Shown in pieces: positions 26,176 to 34,641 of a stretch of 64,000 bases of DNA; position 1 is the stretch's first letter; each line of letters begins with the position of its first letter. This DNA is from Haladaptatus litoreus (lineage in GTDB: Archaea > Halobacteriota > Halobacteria > Halobacteriales > Haladaptataceae): NCBI RefSeq assembly GCF_900156425.1, contig NZ_FTNO01000001.1:62001-126000 (forward strand), read 5' to 3'. Position numbers and translations under genes: made by a program. The notes below the pieces were generated by a model. It was not told where the DNA came from. It ran no database searches and was given only the letters and a program-made list of their open reading frames with translations.

Positions 26176-26622
26176 TCAGTTCGGGACGTTCTCCTCGCCG
26201 CGAACGTCGTCACAGCATTCGCTGTACTCGGTTTGTGGCGCACTGCACTGCCCGGCACAGGGGTGGTCGATTAGCTCACGGAGTCGGGCCGCGACATCGT
26301 CCGAGAGGGCCTGACCCATCTCACGGGCGTCCTCGGGACTGTCGATTTCGAGGTCGTCTTCGAGGAAGTTCTCGGCGAGGCAATGTTTCCACATCACTTC
26401 GCGGGCCGTCTCCTCGCCCTCGTCGGTGAGTTGCGCGCCCTTGTACTTCTCGTAGGTTGCGAGGTCGCGCGATTCGAGCGTCGTCAGCATTTCCGTGACG
26501 CTGGCGGCGCTCACGTCGAGGGCAGTCGCCAATTCTCCGGTTTTTGCCGGGCGACCAGTGCTCTTGCTGACGAGATGAATCGTGCTGAGGTAGCGCCCGA
26601 CGCTCGCGGAAACCTCACTCAT
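26176..26622 (-). CDS. DtxR/SirR-family metal-dependent transcriptional regulator
   Basis: A 148-aa regulator. The N-terminal winged helix (SVGRYLSTIHLVSKSTGRPAKTG, then LDVSAASVTEMLTTLESRDL) is of DtxR type and is followed by the dimerisation/metal region (MWKHCLAENFLEDDLEID, with the C-H pair typical of metal site residues, and HPCAGQCS). Family members sense Fe2+ or Mn2+ and repress uptake genes. The C-terminus is unusually cysteine-rich (CAGQC, ECC). Two earlier in-frame ATGs (26631, 26658) exist; the longest version adds a further CRSC. The start is therefore uncertain. No SH3 domain. Confidence 0.85.
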   Translation of the reverse strand: MSEVSASVGRYLSTIHLVSKSTGRPAKTGELATALDVSAASVTEMLTTLESRDLATYEKYKGAQLTDEGEETAREVMWKHCLAENFLEDDLEIDSPEDAREMGQALSDDVAARLRELIDHPCAGQCSAPQTEYSECCDDVRGEENVPN

Positions 26623-26658
26623 TACCTCCATCTGAGTGCAGGAGCGGCATAAATCCAT

Positions 26659-27147
26659 CCCTCAACCTTTTGCCGCGGTCGGGAACCAAAGCCAGTCCCG
26701 TGTGGGACTGGCTTTGATCGGCCTCCCTCGAAAAAGGTTGATCAAAAGCCTCCTCACCCCCTCAGTCGCGTCTTCGACGCTCCTTCGAGGGATTCGTCTC
26801 CCCGGAAAATCTTCGATTTCCGGTGAACACCTAGCCCTTAGCGGTTGTGTACTTTACCGGGAACGACGGCAAGCCGACCAATCCACGGGACGCGCGGTGA
26901 GGATAGGTCGCGCTTGCCGCGCGACCTGTCCGAACACCCGAGGAGGAGAGGGGACGACGAGGGCGGGTGCGCCGACCGCTGGCGCACCCGCCCGCATGCG
27001 GTTGCGGTATTTGTAGTCGTGATTTGCAGTCAAAATTCGGTGATGGCTCCGTCGTCAGAGCTCTCTCCTTATCCGATACTAACTTACTTCCTTACTCCCA
27101 ACTGTCATTCTCCCGCTTTTAAGCCCCGTCCCCGACATTCCACAACC
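26659..27147. repeat. Non-coding gap with hairpins and repeat modules
   Basis: The gap separates the divergent regulator and Nudix genes. It contains a perfect 13-bp hairpin (26687-26716, loop GTGT), a module (26750-26796) that is the reverse complement of 24282-24328, a CCGGAAAATC-type partial hairpin near 26800-26826, and inverted words GGCGGGTGCGCC / GGCGCACCCGCC around 26962-26994. A TATA-like CTTTTAAG (27116-27123) serves the Nudix gene. Confidence 0.65.
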
Positions 27148-27699
27148 ATGACCGACGACTGGCGCGACCACGACTGGCCGGTGCTCGAATCCGAAGTCGA
27201 ATACGAAACTGGCTGGTACACGGGCGGCTACGACCTCGTGGAGCAACCCGACGGGACGACGAAAAAATACTACTGGGCTGAACTCCCGCCAGCAGTGGTC
27301 GTGCTGGCCGTCGCGGGCGACGAAATCGTCTTCGTGGAGCAGTACCGCCCCGCGATTGGAGAAGCTTGTCTGGAATGCCCCGCTGGAATCGTCGAAGACG
27401 GCGAATCCTACACCACTGCCGGGGCGCGAGAACTCCGCGAGGAGACGGGATTCGAGGCGAACAGCCTCGCACTGCTCGAATCCTTCTGGGTCGCGACGGG
27501 TGTCTTGCGCCACGAACGCGGCATCGTCTTCGCAGAAGGACTAACGCCGACCGAGCAAAATCTGGACGACAACGAGTTCCTCTCGGTGCGCTTGATTCCC
27601 GTTGAGGACGCCTTGGATGCGGCGCGCGAGGCACCCGCCAACGACGCGACTATCGAGGCACTGCTCCTCGCCAGCGAGGCCGGACTCATCGACGGATGA
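27148..27699 (+). CDS. Nudix hydrolase (ADP-ribose pyrophosphatase type)
   Basis: A 183-aa Nudix enzyme. The Nudix box is complete: GIVEDGESYTTAGARELREE followed by TGFE. The upstream sequence AVVVLAVAGDEIVFVEQYRP and downstream SFWVATGVLRHERGIVFAEG are typical of ADP-ribose pyrophosphatases, which recycle ADP-ribose to AMP and ribose 5-phosphate. The stop overlaps the ATG of a second Nudix gene by four bases (ATGA), so the two are co-translated. Confidence 0.88.
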   Translation: MTDDWRDHDWPVLESEVEYETGWYTGGYDLVEQPDGTTKKYYWAELPPAVVVLAVAGDEIVFVEQYRPAIGEACLECPAGIVEDGESYTTAGARELREETGFEANSLALLESFWVATGVLRHERGIVFAEGLTPTEQNLDDNEFLSVRLIPVEDALDAAREAPANDATIEALLLASEAGLIDG

Positions 27700-28214
27700 A
27701 CTGGAAACGCAAAGCGAGACGGGGACTGGCGCTGTTCGGGCATGCAGTAGGGTACGATTCCCTCGAACGCCCCGACGGAAAACGCGTCCGGAAACTCTGG
27801 TTCGACCCGCCGGATTCGGTGGCCATCGTGGCGCGCACTAGCGACGAACTCGTACTCATCGAGGAGTATCGCCCGCGACTCGGGAAGACCATGTTGTCCT
27901 GTCCGGCGGGGCGAATCGACCCCGGCGAGTCGTTCGAACAGGCCGCAGAGCGGGAACTCCGCGAGGAAACCGGCTACGAGGCGGAGCACGTCGAACTGCT
28001 CGAAACGTACTATCCGACGGCGGGAATGCGAAAGCGCCGCGGCGTCGTGTTCGCCGACGCCCTCACGCCGGGAACCCAGCACCTCGAACCGGGCGAGTTC
28101 ATCGAGGTCAGAACCGTTCCGGTCGCGGACGCAATCGAAACAGTTCGTGCTGGCCCGATTTGTGGCTGGTCGCTTCCGCCGTTACTGGTCGCACAGGAAG
28201 AAGGACTGCTCTGA
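27696..28214 (+). CDS. Second Nudix hydrolase, coupled to the first
   Basis: A 172-aa paralogue of the preceding gene with box GRIDPGESFEQAAERELREE then TGYE. Both share VxIVxxxxxELVLIEEYRP-like strands, the xxCPAG turn and the RGVVFA(D/E)xLTP segment after the box. The start overlaps the upstream stop. A basic N-terminus (MNWKRKARRG) distinguishes it. Likely substrates are nucleoside diphosphate derivatives; a joint or heteromeric function is possible. Confidence 0.87.
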   Translation: MNWKRKARRGLALFGHAVGYDSLERPDGKRVRKLWFDPPDSVAIVARTSDELVLIEEYRPRLGKTMLSCPAGRIDPGESFEQAAERELREETGYEAEHVELLETYYPTAGMRKRRGVVFADALTPGTQHLEPGEFIEVRTVPVADAIETVRAGPICGWSLPPLLVAQEEGLL

Positions 28215-28268
28215 TACTCCTCGTTCGAAATCCGACCGGGTTGCTTATTCCGTCGGCGTCCATACGAC

Positions 28269-28622
28269 GTGTCGATGGACGCCGAAATCTCGACGGACGA
28301 CGTTCACGAACTCGTAGAGTCAGACGAAGACGTACGAATCGTTGACATCCGGCCGGAGTCGCAGTTCGACGGCGGTCACATCCCCGGAAGCGAAAACATT
28401 CCGTTCCACGCGCTTCCACAGCGTGTCTCGGAGTTGGAGGATGCAGAGCGCGTCGTCACCGTCTGCCCCCTCGGAAAATCGAGCGTGCAAGCAGCCCGCC
28501 TCATCGACTCCTACGAAGGTATCCCCGAAAACACGCGCGTCGAAAGCATGGCTGGCGGACTGAACGACTGGGAACACGACCTCGAATCGGCAGAGGGTGC
28601 TGAATCCGACGCACCGTTCTAA
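28269..28622 (+). CDS. Rhodanese-like sulfurtransferase domain protein
   Basis: A single rhodanese domain (117 aa). The active-site loop is VCPLGKSS, with the catalytic Cys in the position where single-domain thiosulfate or persulfide transferases carry it; FDGGHIPGSENIPFHALPQR is the conserved helix-loop before it. It would bind and pass a persulfide. A GTG at 28269 is taken as start; an ATG two codons later (28275) is equally possible. Confidence 0.87.
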   Translation: MSMDAEISTDDVHELVESDEDVRIVDIRPESQFDGGHIPGSENIPFHALPQRVSELEDAERVVTVCPLGKSSVQAARLIDSYEGIPENTRVESMAGGLNDWEHDLESAEGAESDAPF

Positions 28623-28693
28623 TTCTGTCTCTCCTTCGGCAACAATACATAAATATATGCTACTTCCTACCAGTGTGTTTTCTATAACCAATC

Positions 28694-29071
28694 ATGACAC
28701 ATGTTAGCGTGCGTGATGTTGGAGCGTACTGCAAGCGCCGAGCAGGGCGCGGCTTACAGGGAATCATCGCATACGGTTCGCAGGAGTACGAAATATACTT
28801 CCTCTCCGATACGGTTCGAGATAGCTTCGGCGACGAACAGATAACAAATTTGGTCGAGTTAGGCCGTGACCTCCACAACACTATCGGTCTGGCAGGGACG
28901 GTTGCCCCCGAACTCGGCACCCCTCGCGCGAACGTCTACACGTTCAGTAACCTGTTCGTCATCCACTTTACCCGCACCGAAACGGAGGGGATTCTCGTCG
29001 CCTTCAGCGAACGAAGTGGGAAATCTCTCTACCGTGTTATCGACGACTGTCTCGAAAGAATAGACGCATAG
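28694..29071 (+). CDS. Conserved haloarchaeal hypothetical protein (125 aa)
   Basis: A soluble alpha/beta protein (AYGSQEYEIYFLSDTV, NVYTFSNLFVIHFTRTETEG, RSGKSLYRVIDDCLE) with alternating strands and helices that suggests a roadblock-like or small ligand-binding domain, but no family is certain. It resembles uncharacterised haloarchaeal proteins of similar length often found near general regulators. An AT-rich stretch (AAATATATGC, about 40 bases upstream) may be its promoter. Confidence 0.6.
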   Translation: MTHVSVRDVGAYCKRRAGRGLQGIIAYGSQEYEIYFLSDTVRDSFGDEQITNLVELGRDLHNTIGLAGTVAPELGTPRANVYTFSNLFVIHFTRTETEGILVAFSERSGKSLYRVIDDCLERIDA

Positions 29072-29118
29072 CTCTGTTCTCTTGCATTTCTATTTTCGAA
29101 AACGACCGAGAGTATCCG

Positions 29119-29436
<318 letters not shown>

Positions 29437-29477
29437 CTATTAAACACTGTCGGGTATGTTGCCATGTCGAGTGATAT

Positions 29478-31724
29478 TTATCCACTTGACTGCCGACGTT
29501 TCGACCCTCGGACGATGTCGTTTACGAGCGACACGGCTTCGTCTGCGTGTTCCCGACTCACATCTCCTGCGTATCGCGCCCGTTCGTACAACGATCCGAC
29601 ACGTTGTGCCCGGTCGTCCACGCCAACGTGCGAGAGCGAAGCGATATACTCGCGCGGCGTTTCACCTGCTCGTCGCACACGATGCTTCTGGGCGAGGTAA
29701 TACTCCAACCGATTGAACGCCCGTTCCACGTCCGTCTCGGGGTCGTCACGCGGTTGCCAGCGAACCCACACCGTTCGATACGCCCGTTGCAGTATGCCGG
29801 TTCGTCTCGCCGTCAGCAACACGCCAATCGCCAGCAAGCCACTGTACAGCAGTTGCTCTCTCGACGGCGGTTCGATAGGAATCCCGCCTCCTTCCTCGGA
29901 CGACGAGTTCGTCGTTTCCGTCGGCGTCACCGCGCTCGTCAACTCGCCGAGGTCTGGATTTTGCGGGTCACCGGGGTCTGGATTAGGGCCGTCTACCCCA
30001 TCGCTGGTGGAGTTATCTTCGTCATCCGTGGTGGTGGTCGTCGTGGTCGTCGTGGTGGTCGTCGTCGGTTCCGGCGTCCACGTTCCGTTCTCGCTTTCGT
30101 CCGTATCGACGCCGCTTTCGCCGCTCGCACGGGCGTCATTGACCATCTCCTGTTCCGCGTCCGAACGCGAATCGCTCGGCGTCGGGTCGAATCGAACCCA
30201 CCCCGTGTCCGGGAAGTACACCTCGACCCACGCGTGGGAGTCGAGGCCACGGACGACCCACTCGTCCTCCGAAACGCGCTGACCCGACGTGTAACCGGTG
30301 GCGAACCGCGCGGGAATATCCTGCGTCCGGAGCATCGTCACCATCGACGTGGCGTAGTAGACACAGTAGCCTTCCTCCATCTCGAAGACGAACGAATCGG
30401 CGATTTCGTCATCCGGTCGCTCGACATCGAGGGAGTACTCCTTGTTCTCCTCCAACCACGTTTCGATGCGGACTGCCTTCTCGTATGGATTGTCCGCGTC
30501 GGCGGTAATCTCGCTCGTCCTCTCTTTCAGTCGGTTCGACGTTGACCCGGGTAGTTGTAAGTACTGCTGTCGTATCTCGGATGGATAGTCGGCTCCCGAA
30601 TCGCGCAACGTTTCGGGGTCTTTCGTCGGAACGCGACTACGGACGCTGTACGACTCGCCTTTTGTTAGCGCGCTTCTCGGCGACAGACTTCCGGTGCTAC
30701 TGATTCGGGTTTTGTCGTCCATATCACCCATCACGCGTATCGGTTTCCACGCCGCAGGCATCGCATCGACGCGGTCAGCTTCGACGGTGAACGTCTGCCG
30801 GACTTCGTAGGACGTTCCGGGCGGTGGTGACTGGTCTTCGTATGACCGACTGCCACCGGTTCGAATCCAACCGTCGCCCGTATATCGGTCGTAGGACGCT
30901 ACTTTCCAGTAGCCGCCGTGATTCGACGTGACGGTGTACTGCACCTTCGGCGAGAGTTCGATGCTCCCCTGTATCGCAACGCGCTTGTCGTTACTGATGA
31001 GTCCGCCGCCGCCTCCGGAACCACCGCCGCCGCTACTCGGGAGAATCGGACTTGCGCTGCCACCGGGAACGACGCTCACCGTCGTCGAGAGCAGTATCAT
31101 CGCAACTAACGCCACTGCTAACACGTCCATCTGCGCGATGGTGCCGCCGTATCGGGACATCGTCCCGAAGGCGACGATACCGAGTGCACCGACCATTCCT
31201 GTCAGCGTCACGAACGCTCCGGCGTCGCCCGTGAGGACGAAAAAGCCGAGTACTGCCCCGCCGCTCGCCGCGGCGAGTCCGTACCGTCGTCGGAAGACGA
31301 GATACCACGGAACGAAGACGGCGGCGGGTGCGACGCTCAACGCCCACGTCTCGATTTCCCGCATCATCTCGACCGACAACCCGGTCAACAACGCGATGGT
31401 ATCCGCGATGATGCGGTCTGCCTGTTCCAGCGAGAGATACACCCCGGGAACCGTTGCGTAGTAACTGAACAGGCCGATTACGAGCAAAATTGCACCGATG
31501 ACGAACGCCGTCCACGCTGGAAGCTTTCGCGCCAACAGCATGGCTCCGACGAGCGCGCCCGCGACTACGAACAGCAAATCGCCTGCGACGCCGACGACGT
31601 TCGTAATCCGATAGAGAATGCTCAGATACGACCCGATGAGCACCGCCGTCGAACAGACGGCAAGCCAGTGATATGGTATCGCTACGCCACCGAACCGAAG
31701 CCGGTCGTCCTGTCTCGTGCTCAT
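29478..31724 (-). CDS. Membrane transglutaminase-like protein (TgpA type, DUF3488-transglutaminase-DUF4129)
   Basis: A 748-aa membrane protein. About six N-terminal helices (residues 15-210) are followed by an extracellular transglutaminase-like domain with the catalytic Cys-His-Asp in GYCVYYATSMV, GLDSHAWVEVYF and FDPTPS. A run of 14 threonines in an acidic linker precedes one more helix and a cytoplasmic DUF4129-type tail (ERAFNRLEYYLAQKHRVRRAGE). It is the last gene of moxR-DUF58-tgpA; known as a widespread trio thought to act on surface proteins. Its start overlaps the DUF58 stop by four bases. Substrate unknown. Confidence 0.9.
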   Translation of the reverse strand: MSTRQDDRLRFGGVAIPYHWLAVCSTAVLIGSYLSILYRITNVVGVAGDLLFVVAGALVGAMLLARKLPAWTAFVIGAILLVIGLFSYYATVPGVYLSLEQADRIIADTIALLTGLSVEMMREIETWALSVAPAAVFVPWYLVFRRRYGLAAASGGAVLGFFVLTGDAGAFVTLTGMVGALGIVAFGTMSRYGGTIAQMDVLAVALVAMILLSTTVSVVPGGSASPILPSSGGGGSGGGGGLISNDKRVAIQGSIELSPKVQYTVTSNHGGYWKVASYDRYTGDGWIRTGGSRSYEDQSPPPGTSYEVRQTFTVEADRVDAMPAAWKPIRVMGDMDDKTRISSTGSLSPRSALTKGESYSVRSRVPTKDPETLRDSGADYPSEIRQQYLQLPGSTSNRLKERTSEITADADNPYEKAVRIETWLEENKEYSLDVERPDDEIADSFVFEMEEGYCVYYATSMVTMLRTQDIPARFATGYTSGQRVSEDEWVVRGLDSHAWVEVYFPDTGWVRFDPTPSDSRSDAEQEMVNDARASGESGVDTDESENGTWTPEPTTTTTTTTTTTTTDDEDNSTSDGVDGPNPDPGDPQNPDLGELTSAVTPTETTNSSSEEGGGIPIEPPSREQLLYSGLLAIGVLLTARRTGILQRAYRTVWVRWQPRDDPETDVERAFNRLEYYLAQKHRVRRAGETPREYIASLSHVGVDDRAQRVGSLYERARYAGDVSREHADEAVSLVNDIVRGSKRRQSSG

Positions 31725-32776
31725 CGTAAGTCTCCGTTTTCGTCCGTCACGTCAACTCGGTCATCTACGCCACCGTCGGCGCGCGCCGACGGTGGCGACC
31801 CTCTCGTCTCGAACGCGAACTCGTTGAACGCCACCGTCCGTCCGGCGAACTGGATTTCCGCGTCTTCGCGCGCGGTCTGTCCGCGGATGACGATGTCTGC
31901 CTGTCCTCGTTCGCGGTCGTGAACGCGCCCGCTTTCCATGTGTGCGAGCAGCGTGAGAATGTCCGTCTGCTGTGTATCGCCGAAATCAGGGGGAATCCGA
32001 CTTTCGGGCGTCCTCAGGCCAACGGAGATTCCCACATCGAGCATCGCGGACGCGATGCTCGCCGCCGCGTCCGCCACGGTATCGACGCGGCCGCCGTCCG
32101 CCTCCGCCGTGATTTCGATCTGCTGGCGTTCTTCTTCCGTTTCGAACTCCTTGATGAGCAAGTCGTCCGCCGGTCGTTTCGCGCTTGATTTCCAATGCAC
32201 GTCGCGGAGGGGGTCGCCACGCTGATATTCGCGCAGTTGGTCGAACTCGCGCCGCGCCGAAACGCCGAGGCTCTCTTCGAGCGCGGAAACTGTTTTCATG
32301 CCATCGACCGGGTGAATCCGCGGAAAGACGAGTATCGTCTCGCGCACCTGGTGCGTGAACGTTCGCCGAAACAGGCCAAACACGTCCTCGGCGACGATGC
32401 GAACCGGGCCAATCGACTGTTCACCGCGCTGTGCGAGTCGAACGTCGTACTCTATTTCCGTCTCGCCAATGCTGGTTTCGACCGATTCGCCCGAATGCTC
32501 GAGTCCGTCCGCGAGGCCGAGCGAAACTCGCCCTGCGAACGGGTCGGGGGCCGAAAAATCGAGTGTGATGGTCGCTTCGTCCTCCCGAAAGCCGACACTC
32601 GGCGCGGAAACGGTGAGATTCGGATGACTCGTTCGTTTCAGTTGGACGTATCCGACGACCAACGCGACGAGAATCGGGCCGACGACTGCGTTCAACGCCC
32701 GCGGGCCGAAGAAAAACGCCATCGCAACCCCGAGGATAGTGACAACGATAAATCCCTGTCCGCGTCGCGTCAGCAT
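31721..32776 (-). CDS. DUF58 domain protein
   Basis: A 351-aa protein with two N-terminal membrane helices (residues 8-45), a beta-rich region with a cell-surface-like fold, and the DUF58 core with signature REYQRGDPLRDVHWKSSAKR and the following LLIKEFETEEERQQIEI. DUF58 proteins accompany MoxR ATPases, where they probably act as adaptor or von Willebrand-like partner. It follows moxR by one base and overlaps the transglutaminase gene. Confidence 0.9.
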   Translation of the reverse strand: MLTRRGQGFIVVTILGVAMAFFFGPRALNAVVGPILVALVVGYVQLKRTSHPNLTVSAPSVGFREDEATITLDFSAPDPFAGRVSLGLADGLEHSGESVETSIGETEIEYDVRLAQRGEQSIGPVRIVAEDVFGLFRRTFTHQVRETILVFPRIHPVDGMKTVSALEESLGVSARREFDQLREYQRGDPLRDVHWKSSAKRPADDLLIKEFETEEERQQIEITAEADGGRVDTVADAAASIASAMLDVGISVGLRTPESRIPPDFGDTQQTDILTLLAHMESGRVHDRERGQADIVIRGQTAREDAEIQFAGRTVAFNEFAFETRGSPPSARADGGVDDRVDVTDENGDLR

Positions 32777-32777
32777 C

Positions 32778-33776
32778 TCATTCCACCGGAACGTTGTCGA
32801 GGGCGGCCTGAACGACGGCCTTTCCTTCCTCGCCGCCCATCGTGCCGGAGGTGCCGCGGACGCGGTGGCTCAACACCGTTTCCGCTTCCAACTTCACGTC
32901 GTCGGGGACGACGTACTCTCGGCCTTCCAGGAGTGCGCGCGCCTGTGCCGCACGGAGGACAGAAATCGACCCGCGGGGACTCACGCCGAGTTGTCCGTGG
33001 TCGCGGGTGTAGTTCGCCAGTCGCGTGACGTACTCCCGGACGGGTTCCTGAACCGTCACTTTCGAAACCGTCGCTCGCGCTCGGCGGATGTCGCTGGCGC
33101 TCGCAACCGGGTCGAGTCGGCGAATCGGATGCTCGCCGACGACCCGCCGGAGGATTTCGGATTCGTCTTCCGGATTCGGATAGCCGAGCGAGAGTTTCTT
33201 CATGAACCGGTCGATTTCCGCCACCGGCAGCTCGTAGGTTCTGTCCTGTTCAATCGCGTTCTGCGTGGCGATGACGGTGAACGGTCGCGGCACCTCGTGC
33301 GTCGTTCCGTCGATGGTGACCTGCTCTTCTTCCATCGCTTCCAGCAGGGCGGCCTGCGTCTTCGGTGGTGCACGGTTGATTTCGTCCGCGAGGACGACGT
33401 TGCCGAAAATCGGGCCGGGTTGGAACTCGAACTCCCTGTTTTTCTGGTTGAAAATGTTGACACCGGTTACGTCCGACGGAAGGAGGTCTGGCGTGAACTG
33501 CACGCGTTTGAACGAACAGTCGATGGAGCGCGCCAGCGACCGTGCTAGCATCGTTTTCCCGACGCCGGGAACGTCCTCCAACAGCAGATGACCGCGCGCG
33601 AGAATCGTCGTCAGAATGTGTTCGGCGGCGTCGTGTTGGCCGACGATGACGTGTTCGATGTTTTCGATGATTCGTTGCGTCAAATCCGCCGCATCTTCGA
33701 TAGAAAGTGGGTCTGCAAACTCGTCTGTCGATCGTTCCACATGTGTCGGCTCGGGGTCTTTGTTAGCTTCCTTCAT
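32778..33776 (-). CDS. moxR: MoxR-family AAA+ ATPase
   Basis: A 332-aa chaperone-like ATPase, first gene of the cluster. Walker A EDVPGVGKTML (about 67-77), Walker B VVLADEINRAPPKTQ, sensor 1 ATQNAIEQ and the C-terminal lid with SPRGSISVLRAAQARALLEG are all present. MoxR proteins remodel or activate partner proteins encoded next to them, here the DUF58 and transglutaminase-like membrane proteins. Cytoplasmic. Confidence 0.92.
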   Translation of the reverse strand: MKEANKDPEPTHVERSTDEFADPLSIEDAADLTQRIIENIEHVIVGQHDAAEHILTTILARGHLLLEDVPGVGKTMLARSLARSIDCSFKRVQFTPDLLPSDVTGVNIFNQKNREFEFQPGPIFGNVVLADEINRAPPKTQAALLEAMEEEQVTIDGTTHEVPRPFTVIATQNAIEQDRTYELPVAEIDRFMKKLSLGYPNPEDESEILRRVVGEHPIRRLDPVASASDIRRARATVSKVTVQEPVREYVTRLANYTRDHGQLGVSPRGSISVLRAAQARALLEGREYVVPDDVKLEAETVLSHRVRGTSGTMGGEEGKAVVQAALDNVPVE

Positions 33777-34018
33777 GCTCTAAATGCCGGGATTCGGTCG
33801 TAACGGGTTCGGGTGGCACCTGCCGGAGACGCAAAAGTCCCCTCTCGTTATGCGTACTATGGGGACGTACCTTTGTAACTTTTGTCGCTATTCAAAGAGT
33901 TGTTCGACTTACTGTTGAATACTTTGTGGATTGGTGCTTTCTAACTGGCGACAAGTAGGGAGAAAAGCTATTCACATCTGGATTAGATATATAAATTTAC
34001 ACACAAGTATGTGTATAC
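33777..34018. promoter_or_regulatory. Divergent intergenic region between moxR and vapB
   Basis: No gene is seen. The right end has a TATA box (GATATATAAAT, 33986-33996) centred about 28 bases before the vapB ATG, and an imperfect palindrome (TACACACA-AGTA-TGTGTATA, 33998-34017) directly between TATA and start codon. The palindrome's place suits autorepression by VapB, as in other VapBC pairs. Confidence 0.6.
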
Positions 34019-34252
34019 ATGGGGGCGAAAAACATCTCGCTGGACAACGAAGCGTACGAGAAGCTTCGAGTGAAAAAACGCGAGGGAGAAAGCTTCTCGG
34101 ATGTAGTGAAACGTCTGGCTGGCGAACGCTCCCTGCTCGAAATCGCGGGAATCCTTTCCGACGAAGAAGCGGACGAACTATGGGACGCCATCGAAGAGAG
34201 ACGTGCGGAACGCGAGCGGGAACCAGACGACATAGCTGACCGAATGAAATGA
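34019..34252 (+). CDS. vapB: VapB-type antitoxin
   Basis: A 77-aa antitoxin. Residues 1-40 form a ribbon-helix-helix-like DNA-binding part (NISLDNEAYEKLRVKKREGE, then SFSDVVKRLAG), residues 41-77 a charged tail that would wrap the toxin. The sequence fits the archaeal VapB/DUF217 group. Its stop overlaps the vapC start (ATGA, 34249-34252). It looks intact, although its toxin partner is broken. Confidence 0.85.
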   Translation: MGAKNISLDNEAYEKLRVKKREGESFSDVVKRLAGERSLLEIAGILSDEEADELWDAIEERRAEREREPDDIADRMK

Positions 34253-34641
34253 TTTTGGATACCGCATTCATCGTCGATTTAATGAAAAACGACGAGTAAA
34301 CCGTCGAACGATACGAACTGCTCGAACGAAATCGCGTCCAACAAAAACTGTCCGCCATGACGGTTTTCGAACTCTTTCACGCTATCGAGCGAACGATGGA
34401 TTCCGAATCGGAACGTGAGAAAGTTCGCAACGTCATCGAGACGAAAACCGTTGTTCCTGCAGATACTCCCGTAATGCGCAAAGCAGGGCGGCTTCACGGA
34501 GCACTACAGAACGACGGCACACCAATCGGCGAGAGTGACTGTATCATCGCGGCAACCGGACTCATCGCCGATGAACCGATTCTCACACGAAACGTGACCC
34601 ATTTCGAGCGAATCGACGGCCTTCAAGTCGAATCTTACTGA
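34249..34641 (+). pseudogene. vapC: VapC PIN-domain toxin with in-frame stop
   Basis: Begins ATG ATT TTG GAT and encodes MILDTAFIVDLMKNDE, then TAA at 34297-34299, then continues in the same frame for 113 codons to 34641. The part after the stop keeps PIN-domain features: AMTVFELFHAIERT (acidic Glu), GESDCIIAATG (Asp) and ILTRNVTHFERI. The first acidic residue D4 is before the stop. Read-through would give a 129-residue VapC. A single substitution (such as GAA or AAA to TAA) explains it. Translation from an internal start (34357) would lack D4 and be inactive as an RNase. Confidence 0.9.
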
